From: Peribacillus deserti
Lineage (GTDB): Bacteria > Bacillota > Bacilli > Bacillales > DSM-1321
NCBI RefSeq assembly: GCF_016909175.1
Contig: NZ_JAFBFI010000007.1
Span: 141,076 to 205,075, forward strand
Direction: 5' to 3'
DNA: 64,000 nucleotides
Of the stretch, positions 46,877 to 56,862 are shown piece after piece; position 1 is the first letter of the stretch, and every line of letters begins with the position of its first letter. Position numbers and translations under genes: made by a program. The notes beneath the pieces are model-generated. The model had not been told where the DNA came from, ran no database searches, and was given only the letters and a program-made list of their open reading frames with translations.

Positions 46877-47635
46877 TTAATTATTTATAAAAATTGGTTT
46901 TTTCGTTTTTGGATCGATGGAATACGGCAATGAATAAGCCGGTACGAATAATGAATCTTCTGTAAGAATCCCTCTTATATCGGTACCTGGACTTAAAGCT
47001 TTTCCCTTTTCCTTTAAAGCCTTAATAAGATCAGGAGTATAATCCACATAGATTTGCCCATCATTGCCGATCACAAGATGAAGCTCTTTTTGTGTATAAG
47101 GACTCATGACAGTCGGAGGCTCCTTATACCCCATCTTTTTATGATCCAGCGTATATACATTAGGACTTATTATTTCTTTAAAGGGAGGATATCCATGGGA
47201 TTGGCGGTAAATGTTTAACCGGATTACCACGTCCTGCACCTGGTCTGCTAATCTCACATCAAATAATTTCACAGTGGGGTTTTTTTCTTCATCGATAAGG
47301 ACATATTGGAACACTCCGCCGCTTTCATAAGCATTTCCAGGCGGTTCAGCCATATATCTAGGAACTATTTTCTTAAAATCAATTGGGTATTTTTGATAAT
47401 ACGGAGTATTAGCCTCTTTCGTTTTTATAGGAAGAATTCCATTATTATCTTTCTGAAATTGGTCTACTGCGTTTTGTACAGATTGAATTTGGTCTTGATA
47501 GGGTATTTGATTCTTCGTCAGCTCTTCCTCCGGATACATGCACCCCGACAGAAGGCTTAGAAGGACGATAAAAACAGCTGTAAATCTAATAAGTCTTATT
47601 TTGCTTCCAGTGGCATGAATTGTAAAGCTACCCAT
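46877..47635 (-). CDS. yphF: YphF-like lipoprotein
   Basis: A 252-residue secreted protein with a lipobox. After the basic start GSFTIHATGSKIRLIRF comes a hydrophobic stretch and LLSGC, the Cys being the lipidation site. Downstream repeats of YQ/Y-P-rich sequence end in PYSIDPKTKKPIF. The ATG chosen (47635) overlaps the yphE stop; the ribosome binding site is weak, and the exact start is uncertain. Position behind spoIVA and beside yphE equals B. subtilis yphF. Function unknown, possibly sporulation-linked by neighbourhood. Confidence 0.75.
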   Translation of the reverse strand: MGSFTIHATGSKIRLIRFTAVFIVLLSLLSGCMYPEEELTKNQIPYQDQIQSVQNAVDQFQKDNNGILPIKTKEANTPYYQKYPIDFKKIVPRYMAEPPGNAYESGGVFQYVLIDEEKNPTVKLFDVRLADQVQDVVIRLNIYRQSHGYPPFKEIISPNVYTLDHKKMGYKEPPTVMSPYTQKELHLVIGNDGQIYVDYTPDLIKALKEKGKALSPGTDIRGILTEDSLFVPAYSLPYSIDPKTKKPIFINN

Positions 47636-47828
47636 TTGTAGGCCCGCTGAATACGACCAGCAGCACAATCAAGCCGCCCGCTATCATTAATATATAAGCA
47701 ACAACAGCAGTAATTACTTTCAAAATACCCTTTAATTTATAACGGCTCAAGTAAATAATAAGAATGGAAATTGCCAGGAAAAACATACCGGCAAAAGAAA
47801 TCCACATTTTTTGCAAAGCTGGTGTCAT
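47628..47828 (-). CDS. yphE: YphE small membrane protein (DUF2768)
   Basis: A 66-residue protein with two membrane helices (about 9-27 and 38-60) and a short basic loop SRYKLKGILK. Length and order match B. subtilis YphE, which I associate with DUF2768. GGAGAGGGAG precedes ATG. It overlaps the yphF start, so the two are translationally coupled. Function unknown. Confidence 0.78.
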   Translation of the reverse strand: MTPALQKMWISFAGMFFLAISILIIYLSRYKLKGILKVITAVVAYILMIAGGLIVLLVVFSGPTNG

Positions 47829-48534
47829 GACTCCCTCTCCTTTTATGTATATCCATACATTTGCTTCTATGATTCTACTAATATCCCGAAGTATTATAAC
47901 ATAAGAGATATTCCAATTACATTAGCTGAAATAATTTTTGAGAATCTTTATCTGTCTTTTCATTCATACAAAAAATGCTTAAATCTTCATAAAAATTAAA
48001 AAGTCCCCTTAGATTCTAAAATCCCGCTTATAAATAGCTTTCTGCTTATACATTTCATTTTGTCCCTGACATCCTTAAGATTCCTGCTAAAGCCCTGGGT
48101 CCAATATTAGAATTTCACTCACGATAAATCCAGCAATACTGTACGTATAAATATTTGTTATTACTCTACTATCCCATTAATCCCCAAAGGAATAGCTATC
48201 GAAAGACCGGGTACGGGGGATCTTTTTTTTATTAGGTACTTGCTTTCAAAATTTAAATTCAGCAAGTCATGATCTTCTCGTCTTTGAGTACTTGATATAC
48301 TCAATTCAATACCATCCTGGCTGAAGTTAAAGATGTACATGGACTAGGGCCATACAAATCAGGGCAGTTATCCGTATAAATAAAAAAACAGAAGATTTTA
48401 TCATCCTCTGTCTTTTTGACTAAATACCCAAGCACCAGGTTTTTTTACCAGTTAGTTTCGTTGCATAGTATGCTTGAATTCATGCATTCGAACCACCAAA
48501 TGCCTAATTTATAAAATAAATCTTAACAAATCGT
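47829..48534. other. 706-bp gap with one terminator-like hairpin
   Basis: No gene is visible between yphE and gpsA. A hairpin at 48388-48411 (ACAGAAGAT / ATCCTCTGT, one mismatch) has T-runs in both directions (48382-48416) and may end gpsA transcription, although it is 120 bp away. At 48005-48060 three CTTA-containing units spaced 18-19 bp weakly recall the phased arrays elsewhere. The rest is unremarkable A/T-rich sequence. Confidence 0.5.
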
Positions 48535-49581
48535 TTAATCGTTCATCCGTTCATCCAATACATTAACCAGATCTTCCATTTCATGCTTCTTCATACGGTT
48601 CATCAGCTCATCTACTGCATCCTCAACATCGACATTATTAAAGAGGACATTATAAAGTGAGTTTGTAATCGGCATTGAAACATGATATTTTTCTGCCAGC
48701 TGGTATGCTGCCTTCGTAGTACGGACTCCTTCAACGACCATTCCCATGTTTTCAAGTACTTCATCCAGTTTTTGGCCTTTGCCAAGCATATTTCCGGCAC
48801 GCCAATTTCGTGAATGGACACTCGTACAGGTAACAATCAAATCACCGATCCCTGCAAGCCCTGAAAAGGTCAGCGGATTGGCTCCCATTTTGGTACCAAG
48901 CCTTGCTATTTCCGCCAAACCTCTTGTGATAAGTGCAGCCTTAGCGTTATCCCCATATCCTAAGCCATCTGTCATTCCGGCAGCCAGAGCAATAATATTT
49001 TTTAGGGCTCCGCCTATTTCAACCCCAATTACATCTGGGTTTGTATATACCCGGAAGTTTTGGTTAATAAATAGATCTTGAATTTTCTCAGCAGCTGAAA
49101 TGTTTTCTGAAGAGACGGTAACAGTTGTTGGATGCCTTAAGCTGACTTCTTCAGCATGGCTCGGCCCTGACAGCACCACTACATCTTCAAGCAGTGAAGC
49201 AGGAATTTCCTCTTTAATCATCTCAGAAATTCTAAGCAAGGTGTTAGGTTCAATACCTTTGCTGACATGAACAATTGTGACAGGCTGGTTTGTTTCGCTG
49301 GAAATTTTCGTAGCAACCTCCCGTATAGCCTTTGTTGGAACAGCAAGGATAATATTTTTTGCTCCTTGCAATGCTTTTCCTAAAGAACTATATCCAACAA
49401 TGTTTACGGGCAGAGTTATTTCGGGCAGGTACTTTACATTCGTATGTCTGGTGTTGATTTCTTCAACCTGCTCTATCTTATGGCTCCACAGCCGCACTTC
49501 ATGCCCATTATCAGCCAGAACCATTGCCAGTGCTGTTCCCCAGCTTCCTGCGCCAATCACGGCTACCTTTTGTTTCTCCAT
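48535..49581 (-). CDS. gpsA: glycerol-3-phosphate dehydrogenase [NAD(P)+]
   Basis: A 348-residue enzyme that supplies glycerol 3-phosphate for phospholipids. [19 protein letters not shown] is the N-terminal nucleotide-binding motif. The catalytic Lys is in [17 protein letters not shown], and [13 protein letters not shown] follows. The second ATG (49581) has correct spacing to AGGAGG. der ends 12 bp upstream, so der-gpsA form a unit. Confidence 0.96.
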   Translation of the reverse strand: MEKQKVAVIGAGSWGTALAMVLADNGHEVRLWSHKIEQVEEINTRHTNVKYLPEITLPVNIVGYSSLGKALQGAKNIILAVPTKAIREVATKISSETNQPVTIVHVSKGIEPNTLLRISEMIKEEIPASLLEDVVVLSGPSHAEEVSLRHPTTVTVSSENISAAEKIQDLFINQNFRVYTNPDVIGVEIGGALKNIIALAAGMTDGLGYGDNAKAALITRGLAEIARLGTKMGANPLTFSGLAGIGDLIVTCTSVHSRNWRAGNMLGKGQKLDEVLENMGMVVEGVRTTKAAYQLAEKYHVSMPITNSLYNVLFNNVDVEDAVDELMNRMKKHEMEDLVNVLDERMND

Positions 49582-49593
49582 ATTCATTCCCTC

Positions 49594-50904
49594 CTATTTT
49601 CTCTGACGGCCATATATCCTTATCGGTGTTCCTTCAAAGCCAAACGCATCCCTGATACGATTTTGAAGAAAACGTTCATAGGAAAAATGCATCAGCTCCG
49701 GATCATTCACAAAAACCACGAAAGTCGGCGGCTTAATAGCAACCTGAGTAGTATATAAAATTTTCAGTCGGTTTCCGTTATGAGTAGGTGTAGGGTTCAT
49801 AGCAACTGCATCTGTTATAACATCGTTCAATACATTAGTCTGCACCCTCATTGAATGGTTTTCACTTACTTTATCGATAACCGGAATCACTGTATGAATT
49901 CGCTTCTTTGTTTTCGCAGATAGGAAAACGATTGGCGCGTATTCTAAGAACTGGAAATGAGCCCGGATATTCTCTTCGAATTCTTTCATTGTTCTTTCGT
50001 CTTTTTCTACCGCATCCCATTTATTAACGACGATAATCACTGCACGGCCGGAATCATGTGCGTAGCCGGCAATTTTTTTATCCTGCTCTCTGATTCCTTC
50101 CTCCCCGTTAAGGACTACCAAAACGACGTCAGATCTTTCGATGGCACGCAGCGCACGAAGGACACTGTACTTCTCGGTGGTTTCATATACTTTCCCTTTT
50201 TTTCTCATGCCGGCTGTATCAATGATGACATATTCCTGGCCATTATATTTATAGGGAGAATCGATGGCATCACGAGTTGTACCTTCTATTTCACTAACAA
50301 TTACCCGCTCTTCGCCTAGAAGTGCATTCACTAAAGAAGATTTTCCAACATTTGGTCTCCCAATCAAGGAAAACTTAATAACATCCTCACCATATTCATT
50401 TTCTTCAAATTTAGGAAAGCTTTTAGCCACTTCATCAAGAAGATCTCCAAGACCAAGTCCATGTGACCCGGAAATAGGAAAGGGCTCACCGAATCCTAAA
50501 GCATAAAAATCATAAATCTGATTTCTCATTTCAGGGTTGTCCACCTTATTGACTGCAAGAACAACCGGTTTTTTTGATTTATATAGAATTTTGGCTACTT
50601 CTTCATCGGCTGCAGTAACTCCTTCTCTTCCATTCGTCATAAAGATAATTACATCAGCTTCATCAATCGCGATTTCTGCCTGTGCACGAATTTGTTCTAA
50701 AAAGGGCTCGTCTCCAATATCAATTCCGCCAGTATCAATAATATTAAATTCATGCGTCAGCCACTCACCGGAACTGTATATTCTGTCCCTTGTTACTCCA
50801 GGAACATCTTCAACAATCGATATGCGTTCACCAACAATGCGGTTAAATATTGTAGATTTACCGACGTTAGGACGGCCTACAATAGCCACTACAGGTTTTG
50901 GCAT
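49594..50904 (-). CDS. der: ribosome-assembly GTPase Der (EngA)
   Basis: A 436-residue protein with two tandem G domains and a C-terminal KH-like domain; it acts in maturation of the 50S subunit. The first P-loop [12 protein letters not shown] is near residue 10, the second [12 protein letters not shown] near 183. NKVD and NKWD are the matching guanine-specificity motifs. ATG 50904 lies behind AAAGGATG. Length equals the family norm. Confidence 0.97.
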   Translation of the reverse strand: MPKPVVAIVGRPNVGKSTIFNRIVGERISIVEDVPGVTRDRIYSSGEWLTHEFNIIDTGGIDIGDEPFLEQIRAQAEIAIDEADVIIFMTNGREGVTAADEEVAKILYKSKKPVVLAVNKVDNPEMRNQIYDFYALGFGEPFPISGSHGLGLGDLLDEVAKSFPKFEENEYGEDVIKFSLIGRPNVGKSSLVNALLGEERVIVSEIEGTTRDAIDSPYKYNGQEYVIIDTAGMRKKGKVYETTEKYSVLRALRAIERSDVVLVVLNGEEGIREQDKKIAGYAHDSGRAVIIVVNKWDAVEKDERTMKEFEENIRAHFQFLEYAPIVFLSAKTKKRIHTVIPVIDKVSENHSMRVQTNVLNDVITDAVAMNPTPTHNGNRLKILYTTQVAIKPPTFVVFVNDPELMHFSYERFLQNRIRDAFGFEGTPIRIYGRQRK

Positions 50905-51090
50905 GTTAAACATCCTTTCAAAATGCACTCAGGTAAGTGCTCATTATATTTTTCAATAACTATTAAATTTTTTCCATTAACAAACTCTTTCAAACTAAAA
51001 AGCAAATGGGAGGCTAAGTCCTCTTATTCCATGAGATACTTTAGCTTCTGCCTTGTTTTATGTAAAATTTAATATTCATTTTCCCGGTTA

Positions 51091-51125
51091 AAAAATAGAC
51101 CCTGCCAAAGATGCATTTGACAGGG
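51091..51125 (-). terminator. terminator after the YIEGIA gene pair
   Basis: Ten-base arms (51100-51109, 51116-51125) with one wobble, then TCTATTTTTT on the minus strand. It lies in the 328-bp gap 50905-51232 upstream of der, which otherwise holds only the der promoter region. Confidence 0.82.
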
Positions 51126-51232
51126 ATTAGGTACCAGTGCCTTCAAGGAGCTTTTTCCCTATCATCTGCTAAAGGAATCTCCTTAACTATGTTATATTAA
51201 CAAATATTTATAAATTCAACAATGTTCTTCCT

Positions 51233-51424
51233 TTAATGTTTCACAATAATGAATAGATCATCCTTTAAAGCATGTGCAATTCCATCTAATATTGCCTCTA
51301 GATTTTTTGTTATTTCGAACATCTCTTGCTGTGACTCACAATGAAATACATTGGTTCCTGCAGGCACGATTTTTTGGTTAGTTGTAATGATCGCCAGTAT
51401 AGATTTATCTATCGAAATTCCCAT
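51233..51424 (-). CDS. small partner of the YIEGIA protein
   Basis: A 63-residue acidic alpha/beta protein: ILAIITTNQKIVPAGTNVF, then a helix with EMFEITKNLEAILDGIAHAL. Related small proteins are described in databases as a capping-complex subunit for YIEGIA proteins, which fits its place 4 bp after that gene. I start at ATG 51424 (GGAG 11 nt upstream, in the end of the YIEGIA gene). The open frame to 51481 would overlap that gene by 53 bp. Confidence 0.65.
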   Translation of the reverse strand: MGISIDKSILAIITTNQKIVPAGTNVFHCESQQEMFEITKNLEAILDGIAHALKDDLFIIVKH

Positions 51425-51428
51425 AGGA

Positions 51429-52325
51429 TCACTGCTCCTGCTTTCCTTGTGATAAAGTTCTAGAGGGAACTCGTATTGCATTTTCTAAAATAGGCACATT
51501 TGCGATTACCTTTAGTGCTTTTTCAATCTCTTTTGTCTGGGGAAGAACAAAAATGCCTATCCTGCCGTCCTCTAAATCTCTTTTAGCAAGGGGTACCAGA
51601 GCAGGTGTCCCAGAATCCCTGTAAACTCCCAGCGCTACCGATACATCATATAGGATGGCCTGTCTCTGTCCCAGGTTGGAGATGGTGATTTTTGCATTAA
51701 AATTCTTTGGCTTCAGTATAAAGCCCATTCCATACTTCAATACTTCCTTTTGTCTTTCAGGGAGACCGATATTCATAATATAGATATTATCCACATATAA
51801 ACCGGCACCTTCGAAATGCGGCTCTATATAATTTATTTCCACTATATCCTTCAATCTGTTTCCTGACATAAGCTTTCTGCAAATAAAAAAACAGATGATA
51901 GCTGCAATTAAGGCTGCCCATATATTAAGGTATAAATAAGCTGCAGTAGTAACAAACGACGTTAAAATCACTAGATAATTTCTTCCTTCAAATGCTACTG
52001 CAATTCCTTCTATGTACGTATTGCCCCTACCGACTAATTCATACATATCCACCTGCTGCAAAGTGGTTCTTTCCATATTCCGGACATCCCGAAATTGCGA
52101 TGCTGCAAGTGTCAGGAAGGTAATAGCCGTGTATTCTTCCTTAATAATGGCAGGCACTATAATCGTCCCCAGTCCAGCAGCTATAAAACCGAGAGCAAGA
52201 TGAATGACTTTTCCATGCAAGTAACTCGGATACTGCCTATAGTCCGTTTTAAGCATATAAATTCGAATAGCAGTCCCGACGGCTACCCCTAACAAAATGG
52301 GGTAAATGAAGTGGTTATCACTCAT
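51429..52325 (-). CDS. yphB: YIEGIA-domain membrane protein
   Basis: A 298-residue protein with an N-terminal membrane part (about 8-22, 38-60), the name-giving NTYIEGIAVAFEGRNY at about residues 102-117, another membrane hairpin (about 118-150), and a C-terminal soluble domain containing EPHFEGAGLYVDNIYIMNIG. It corresponds by position to yphB of B. subtilis. The start overlaps the yphA stop (ATGAGTGA). The molecular role is not known to me; conservation within spore formers suggests a link to sporulation. Confidence 0.75.
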   Translation of the reverse strand: MSDNHFIYPILLGVAVGTAIRIYMLKTDYRQYPSYLHGKVIHLALGFIAAGLGTIIVPAIIKEEYTAITFLTLAASQFRDVRNMERTTLQQVDMYELVGRGNTYIEGIAVAFEGRNYLVILTSFVTTAAYLYLNIWAALIAAIICFFICRKLMSGNRLKDIVEINYIEPHFEGAGLYVDNIYIMNIGLPERQKEVLKYGMGFILKPKNFNAKITISNLGQRQAILYDVSVALGVYRDSGTPALVPLAKRDLEDGRIGIFVLPQTKEIEKALKVIANVPILENAIRVPSRTLSQGKQEQ

Positions 52326-52941
52326 AATATCCCTGTTTCTCCTTTGGTATATTTTTGGCTAGGAAAAGGGCATGAAGAGATTTGCTTGCCTTCTCCATCC
52401 AGCACCATAAAAGAATGAATAATCCTGCAAGAGCAGTTAAATCCAGCCATGGAGCCGATACAATATCCTGCGGCATATGTAAAGTACCAAACAAAACATT
52501 AAGAATAATGTCCCCAAAAAATAACCCTAATATCATAGAAGAAAGTCTTTTTTTCCAATTAGAAAATAACAAAATAGTAAGATAAGCGATAAAAATCCCA
52601 AGCATCCAGGTCCCATCCCATATAATCCAAACTGGATCAAGGAAAAACAAAAGACTAATGCTGCCATAAGCAAATGACAAGACCATTGCTCTTATAGTAA
52701 AGGAAATCAGACTGCCGAACGGCAGACCTCGCAGCGAACATACCGCCAGCAAGGATATGCAGAAGCCTCCACTATTGAGCGGAGCATCACCTACTTTTAT
52801 ATTATAAGGACTTAGAATGATGGCAGCTAATAGTGACAGTAATATAAATCCCCTGTACGGGTTAGATTTCTCCAAAATAAAATAACAATAAATAACTCCC
52901 ATCCATGAAAACCATAAAAATAACATCCCATCCATACGCAA
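52318..52941 (-). CDS. yphA: YphA integral membrane protein
   Basis: A 207-residue protein with six or so hydrophobic segments and few charged residues except in the last 20. Conserved-looking stretches are GDAPLNSGGFCIS and DPVWIIWDGTWML. Position and size match B. subtilis YphA. The start is ambiguous: TTG 52941 lies 5 nt after GGAGG, ATG 52935 lies 11 nt after it. It is first in a yphA-yphB-small-partner operon. Function unknown. Confidence 0.72.
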   Translation of the reverse strand: MRMDGMLFLWFSWMGVIYCYFILEKSNPYRGFILLSLLAAIILSPYNIKVGDAPLNSGGFCISLLAVCSLRGLPFGSLISFTIRAMVLSFAYGSISLLFFLDPVWIIWDGTWMLGIFIAYLTILLFSNWKKRLSSMILGLFFGDIILNVLFGTLHMPQDIVSAPWLDLTALAGLFILLWCWMEKASKSLHALFLAKNIPKEKQGYYE

Positions 52942-53217
52942 TATTTCCTCCCATAGAAAACATTATGTCTGAATCATCCACATTTTAAACGATGGATCAT
53001 AGCAGATTTATTGGTAATCTATAAATGGATGGCGGGGGGTACTGTAATAAGTAAAAGAAGGGGGTTTACCTGAGGATAGAGGCTTGATAAACATAGTCAA
53101 TGTGTATTAGTTTAATGCAGGAACTATAGATACATATCTTGCCGTATGCTGGTGCAGTTTAGTAGTGGTATAAAAGGGCCAGCGGGTACCGCATATGTTT
53201 TAGGTGAATAAGGGGCT

Positions 53218-53303
53218 GCACATAAATGTTAGATTCAAAAAGATGCAGGGGGTGCTCTTATTTATGTGGCTATCCAAAGGTTATATGTGGCTGAGCATAA
53301 TTT
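53218..53303. repeat. phased TATGTGGC units and related word
   Basis: TATGTGGC starts at 53263 and 53284, 21 bp apart. GCACATAAA at 53218-53226 is a related word in opposite orientation. In reverse complement these are the CCACATA words seen at 24291-24320. The whole stretch 52942-53732 holds no gene that I can support. Confidence 0.5.
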
Positions 53304-53360
53304 CAAGGGGCTTGCGGCCGCGCGCAAGCTTAAGGAATTAAACAGTAGTTATAATAGTTC

Positions 53361-53503
53361 AGCATTCTTTCTTACACTTAAGCATACAACTTAATATTTC
53401 AGCGAAAAAATATACACTTTAGCATAGAATCTTATTTCTTAAGCATAAACCTTTAAAACTTAATCATAAACTTCGATTTTTCAAGCATAAACCAAAACCC
53501 ACG
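53361..53503. repeat. seven phased 20-21 bp units with AGCATAAAC head
   Basis: Units start at 53361, 53381, 53401, 53421, 53442, 53463 and 53484 (spacings 20, 20, 20, 21, 21, 21). The head is AGCATAAAC in its best copies and AGCATTC, AGCATAC, AGCGAAA, AGCATAG and ATCATAAAC in others. The tails are A/T-rich and vary. It is not coding. Confidence 0.75.
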
Positions 53504-53732
53504 TCTCCAGAATCATCAAAAATAGCTATTTCTGTCTCCATATAGTAATAAATAATCCGTGCAAGCACTCTTTCATTAAAAATCATAATATAATAAGCCA
53601 ATTTTGATAATTATTTGTGTTTTTTATACTGCTGCTGGTTTACATCAAGTCTATATACCTGTTATTCAAGCATTGATTCCGCTTAACCCAAAATAACGAT
53701 CCTCCAGCAGACGATCCGCTCCCAGAAGTTAC

Positions 53733-53770
53733 AAAAAATCGGCAAGCAGATATCTGCTCGCCGATTTTTT
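53733..53770 (-). terminator. ypfD terminator
   Basis: A nearly perfect 38-bp palindrome: 18-bp arms with one mismatch and a 2-bp centre, core ATCGGC / GCCGAT, T-runs in both directions. It touches the ypfD stop codon. Confidence 0.93.
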
Positions 53771-54909
53771 TATTTTCCTAGATTTTTTAATTTGTCGCCG
53801 ATCATTTCTCCAAGCTGGAATCCTTTTGATTCCTCAGGTAAATCATAGTCCGTTATTTCTTCATATTCTTTTTCCTGAAGATCTTTAATGCTTAATGAAA
53901 GACGCTGGTCATTTTCGTTTACATCGAGAACTCTTACCTGAACTTTTTGGCCCTCTTGAAGAACTTCATGAGGAGTTCCGATATGTTTATGAGAGATTTG
54001 CGAAATATGAACAAGTCCTTCTACTCCTGGAAGTACTTCTATGAAGGCTCCATAAGATACAAGGCGTCGAACGGTTCCGTCAAGCACAGACCCAGGCTGT
54101 GCTTTCTCTGAAACCTGTTCCCATGGCCCCGGCAGAGTCTCCTTAATAGATAAGGAAATTCTTTCACTATCTCTATCCACAGACAATACTTTCACCTGAA
54201 CTTTGTCGCCTTCTTTAACCACATCTGAAGGCTTTTCAACATGTTCATGTGATAATTGAGATATATGAACTAATCCATCAATCCCGCCAATATCTACGAA
54301 AGCACCGAAATCTGTTAATCTTTGAACCGTTCCTTCCAGCACTTGTTCAGGATGGATGGCTTCTAATAGTTCTTGTTTCTTTTGTCCTTTTTCGTCCTGG
54401 ACTACAGCTCGGTGTGAAAGTATGATTCTATTTTTTTCTTTGTCCAGCTCTACGATTTTAAAAGAAAGAGATTTTCCTTTATAATCAGAGAAATCTTCCA
54501 CAAAGTAATCTTCTACAAGAGAAGCTGGAACAAAACCGCGCACACCTAGATCTACTACGAGTCCGCCTTTCACTACATCTTTTACTTCTGATTCGAACAC
54601 TTCCTGCGCCTCGAATTTTCTCTCTAGTTCATCCCAGGCTTTAAGGGCATCCACTTTCCTCTTAGAAAGAATTAATGCCTCTTCCTCAACCTTTAATACT
54701 TCAAGCTCCAGCTCATCGCCTTCATTCACAACATCTGATGCCTTTTCTACATGAAGGCTGGACAATTCGCTGATCGGTAAGATACCGTCCGTTTTGCTGT
54801 TTTTAACATCAATAATCACTTGTTTTTCTTCCACTTTTGTTACGGTGCCTGTAACCCTGTCACCAGTCTCGTAGTTGTTTACTTCGATTTCATTCATTTC
54901 TTCTGACAT
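53770..54909 (-). CDS. ypfD: ribosomal protein S1 homologue YpfD
   Basis: A 379-residue RNA-binding protein with four S1 domains, beginning at about residues 15, 100, 188 and 273. Repeats three and four show the pattern [20 protein letters not shown] and [13 protein letters not shown]. It is shorter than the six-domain E. coli S1. It binds mRNA or ribosomes, though Bacillus ribosomes do not strictly need it. The acidic start [17 protein letters not shown] follows GGAGGAG. The gap 54910-55119 upstream has no gene visible. Confidence 0.93.
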   Translation of the reverse strand: MSEEMNEIEVNNYETGDRVTGTVTKVEEKQVIIDVKNSKTDGILPISELSSLHVEKASDVVNEGDELELEVLKVEEEALILSKRKVDALKAWDELERKFEAQEVFESEVKDVVKGGLVVDLGVRGFVPASLVEDYFVEDFSDYKGKSLSFKIVELDKEKNRIILSHRAVVQDEKGQKKQELLEAIHPEQVLEGTVQRLTDFGAFVDIGGIDGLVHISQLSHEHVEKPSDVVKEGDKVQVKVLSVDRDSERISLSIKETLPGPWEQVSEKAQPGSVLDGTVRRLVSYGAFIEVLPGVEGLVHISQISHKHIGTPHEVLQEGQKVQVRVLDVNENDQRLSLSIKDLQEKEYEEITDYDLPEESKGFQLGEMIGDKLKNLGK

Positions 54910-55119
54910 ATGTACTCCTCCTTAACGCATGACTGCTCTTCCTCGAGAATTTATAAGCTCAATATAGACGAGCGGAAAATCAGAAAATATTATCTATTGA
55001 AATATTCCCGATAGTTCGCTTGAGCAAACTAAAATATGAAAAGTATTTTGGTTTTTTTAAAATTCTTCAGGTTAAGCTGTAGTAGAACATAATCAAAATT
55101 GACCCCTTTTTTAATAAAT

Positions 55120-55156
55120 TCTTACAAATCAGATTTTTTGTCAAGCAATCTGATTT
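55120..55156 (-). terminator. plsC terminator
   Basis: Ten-base arms AAATCAGATT (55126-55135) and AATCTGATTT (55147-55156), exactly inverted, overlapping the plsC stop. The T-tract is short. Confidence 0.7.
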
Positions 55157-55736
55157 ATTTATATTGGGATATTAAATGTTTAATGCTTTCCATGATGATT
55201 TCAGTAGCTTCATCTGCAGAAACACGCCGCTCTCGCAGACTCGTAAAATCAATGGGTTTTCCGTAAACAACTTTGAGTTTTTTGAATGGCTTATATGGTC
55301 CTATGATGGCACAGGGAACAATATAGGCGTTGGAGCGCAAGGCAAAAAAGCCCGCACCAGCCAAGCCTTTTCCAAGCTCGCCTGTTTTGCTGCGGGTTCC
55401 CTCAGGAAACAGCCCTACTACTTTTTCTTCTTTTAAAAGGGATAAACCTTTGCGCAGTGCTTCCCTGTCACTCATTCCTCGTTTAACAGGGAAGGCATTC
55501 ACATTCGGTAAAATGCTTTTTAAGACTGGTGCATTGAAAAGCTCTTCCTTCGCCATAAAATGTACAGGCCTTGGAGCGGTCATACCTACAACCGGAGGAT
55601 CTAAATTATCAATGTGGTTAGAACAAATCAACACGCCCCCATCAGCGGGGAAGTTTTCTTTACCAATTATTTCAACTCGATATAAAGGGGTAAGAAGGAT
55701 CTTTACAAGTCCTTTTCCAAATGCATAAAGGTTCAC
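55155..55736 (-). CDS. plsC: 1-acyl-glycerol-3-phosphate acyltransferase
   Basis: A 193-residue membrane-associated enzyme that makes phosphatidic acid. The catalytic box CSNHIDNLDPP has the H-x4-D pattern, and LFPEGTRSKTGELG is the substrate-phosphate site. FMAKEELFNAPVL and FPVKRGMSDREAL complete the four blocks. GTG start 4 bp after the cmk stop, behind AAAGGAAC; the pair cmk-plsC is coupled. Several PlsC paralogues exist in bacilli, so the exact orthologue is not certain. Confidence 0.9.
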   Translation of the reverse strand: MNLYAFGKGLVKILLTPLYRVEIIGKENFPADGGVLICSNHIDNLDPPVVGMTAPRPVHFMAKEELFNAPVLKSILPNVNAFPVKRGMSDREALRKGLSLLKEEKVVGLFPEGTRSKTGELGKGLAGAGFFALRSNAYIVPCAIIGPYKPFKKLKVVYGKPIDFTSLRERRVSADEATEIIMESIKHLISQYK

Positions 55737-55740
55737 TCTA

Positions 55741-56412
55741 TTAGTTCCTTTCTTTAATTAACTTCATGATTTCGCCGGCTACCTGCTTAATATTCAATGA
55801 AGTTGTGTCTATTTCGATTGCATCATCCGCTTTTTGAAGGGGGGCAATTTCTCTTTCCGAGTCAAGCTTATCCCTTAGAGCAATCTCTTCTTTTAAATTC
55901 TCCAGATCGGAAGGAAAACCTTTTGAGAGATTTTCTTTATGCCGTCTTTCTGCTCTTTCATCCACCGAGGCAATCAGAAACACCTTGATTTCAGCATTCG
56001 GGAGAACATAAGTGCCGATATCCCTGCCGTCCATGACCACACCGCCATTTTCGCCAAGTTTTTGCTGTCTCCTTACCATTTCCTCCCGCACTCCTCGGTG
56101 CTTCGAGGCAGCCGATACAGAAGATGTGACCTGGCTTGTCCGTATGACCTCTGACACGTCATGTCCGTCAAGAAATACTAATTGTCCCTTGTCACCAGGT
56201 ATAAGGGCAATATCGGTGCTAAGCAATAAGTCGAGCAGTCCATTTTCGTCGTTTACATCAACATCATTTTTAAGAGCTTTGTAAGTTAGAGCGCGATACA
56301 TCGCGCCAGTATCCACATATATATAAGATAAGTTTTCAGCGATAATTTTAGCAACAGTGCTTTTTCCAGCTGCTGCTGGGCCATCTATTGCAATCGATAA
56401 TTTGTTTTCCAT
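55741..56412 (-). CDS. cmk: cytidylate kinase
   Basis: A 223-residue kinase that phosphorylates CMP and dCMP. The P-loop is [30 protein letters not shown] binds the nucleotide monophosphate, and [20 protein letters not shown] (shown to LPNAEI) is the family signature. Length is as usual. It stands upstream of plsC and ypfD, a common order in Firmicutes. Confidence 0.96.
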   Translation of the reverse strand: MENKLSIAIDGPAAAGKSTVAKIIAENLSYIYVDTGAMYRALTYKALKNDVDVNDENGLLDLLLSTDIALIPGDKGQLVFLDGHDVSEVIRTSQVTSSVSAASKHRGVREEMVRRQQKLGENGGVVMDGRDIGTYVLPNAEIKVFLIASVDERAERRHKENLSKGFPSDLENLKEEIALRDKLDSEREIAPLQKADDAIEIDTTSLNIKQVAGEIMKLIKERN

Positions 56413-56541
56413 AATTCCTCCTATGAACCTTGACCAATGATGTGTTTATTAATACGTATAGTTACCTTTTCTATTTTACCATAAAGTGATATTTTATTAT
56501 GTATTAATCCTGCCGTCCAGCCTTATTCAGTTTACACATGT

Positions 56542-56581
56542 AAAAGGCTGACTCCCACATTCAAGATCTGTGCAGCCAGCC
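56542..56581 (-). terminator. terminator after ypfB
   Basis: Eight-base arms (56546-56553, 56574-56581) with one wobble and TTTT on the minus strand. Loop of 20 nt. Confidence 0.7.
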
Positions 56582-56594
56582 GTTTTATGCGTAT

Positions 56595-56786
56595 TCACTC
56601 TCTAAACTTCCATTGATTTAAGGCATCCAGTACTTTTCCATAATTATTTTCATTTACACCTTCATATTTAGCCATTTTTTTAAGTTCTAGGAATGAATCC
56701 TCTCTATGAAAGAAAACCTGAAAAAAAAGCAGGAAAACGAACTGAATCATAATCAATTTTATTAATATCTCTTCAAACCGTTTCAT
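56595..56786 (-). CDS. ypfB: YpfB small membrane protein (DUF5359)
   Basis: A 63-residue protein with one membrane helix (about 9-27, ILIKLIMIQFVFLLFFQVF) and a charged C-terminal half. Its place between cmk and the PilZ gene and its size match B. subtilis YpfB, which I associate with DUF5359. AAGGAGAGAATGAT precedes ATG. Function unknown. Confidence 0.75.
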   Translation of the reverse strand: MKRFEEILIKLIMIQFVFLLFFQVFFHREDSFLELKKMAKYEGVNENNYGKVLDALNQWKFRE

Positions 56787-56862
56787 ATCATTCTCTCCTT
56801 GTACTGATTACTAGACAGTATAAGGAAATATAAGTAAATTATTCACATCGTAAGCAATTATT

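Noticed and set aside
48195..48230. Riboswitch-like sequence with GGGTACGGGGG and a T-run
   Set aside because: No stable stem precedes the T-run, and I could not match it to any riboswitch consensus known to me.
53318..53326. NotI-like GCGGCCGC sites at 53.3 and 62.0 kb as cloning scars
   Set aside because: Surrounding sequence is normal for the genome at both places and no vector sequence is seen.
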